The position numbers and the translations under genes are program-made. DNA of 32,556 nt from Clostridium sp. CAG:793 (lineage in GTDB: Bacteria > Bacillota > Clostridia > TANB77 > CAG-508): positions 1-32,556 of the forward strand of contig HF993640.1 in assembly GCA_000433915.1 (NCBI GenBank), read 5' to 3'. Below, piece after piece: positions 32,537 to 32,556 of the stretch. Below the pieces are notes generated by a model. It did no database searches and had not been told where the DNA came from. It worked only from the letters and a program-made list of their open reading frames with translations. Numbering within the stretch: position 1 is the stretch's first letter; every line of letters begins with the position of its first letter.

Positions 32537-32556
32537 TCAGACATGAACCGCCCCTA

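Overview
The window reads as a chromosomal segment of a low-GC, endospore-forming member of the Clostridia (Bacillota), probably an uncultured gut or anaerobic lineage. The grounds are the very AT-rich sequence (about 25% G+C in sampled coding lines), strong Shine-Dalgarno sites (AAAGGAGG type), TTGACA/TATAAT promoters spaced 17 bp, and marker genes spoIVA, sleB, asp23/amaP, whiA, mutS2, cdaA and a DUF421/DUF4363 pair. No tRNA, rRNA, insertion sequence or CRISPR array is visible. Three protein genes lie on the plus strand (mutS2, a holin-like membrane gene and spoIVA, followed by a fourth, a WG-repeat gene, at the end); the rest are on the minus strand.

Left end (1-4.9 kb). A truncated type IV pilin-like gene runs off the left edge. 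Next comes a lone tyrosine recombinase gene flanked by a 20-bp perfect inverted repeat, with a strong promoter just outside pointing into it. Then, all on the minus strand, are pepP, a prepilin peptidase, a YqeG-type HAD phosphatase and the spore cortex hydrolase sleB.

4.98-10.5 kb is one long minus-strand operon: asp23 - amaP - DUF2273 - nusB - xseA - xseB - PAP2-like - fhs. It has a clear promoter upstream of asp23, a perfect stem-loop after asp23 and a terminator after fhs. It joins envelope-stress proteins with exonuclease VII, antitermination and one-carbon metabolism. dnaE and a magnesium-type P-type ATPase gene follow; the ATPase gene is divergent from mutS2, with back-to-back promoters.

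18.9-25.1 kb holds, on the minus strand, a small cysteine/asparagine-rich membrane protein, truA, cdaA (c-di-AMP synthase, preceded by a 49-aa membrane peptide), hemW, whiA, prmC and an unrecognised membrane-anchored protein. The roughly 340-bp gap at 25.07-25.42 kb contains a GC-rich island that folds into a long-stemmed RNA ending in a T-run, most likely a stand-alone structured ncRNA.

25.4-32.5 kb holds truB (probably leaderless), a DUF421/DUF4363 pair behind a forespore-type promoter, a convergent holin-like gene, a two-gene nucleotide-sugar module (eukaryotic-type UDP-sugar pyrophosphorylase plus a left-handed beta-helix protein), spoIVA behind a sigma-E-like promoter, and a WG-repeat protein of markedly higher GC.

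Several database-style starts were moved inward because an in-frame ATG with a good ribosome binding site lies downstream. The items most worth a second look are the inverted-repeat-flanked recombinase, the 25.2-25.4 kb RNA, the atypical pilin/prepilin-peptidase pair and the compositionally foreign WG-repeat gene.
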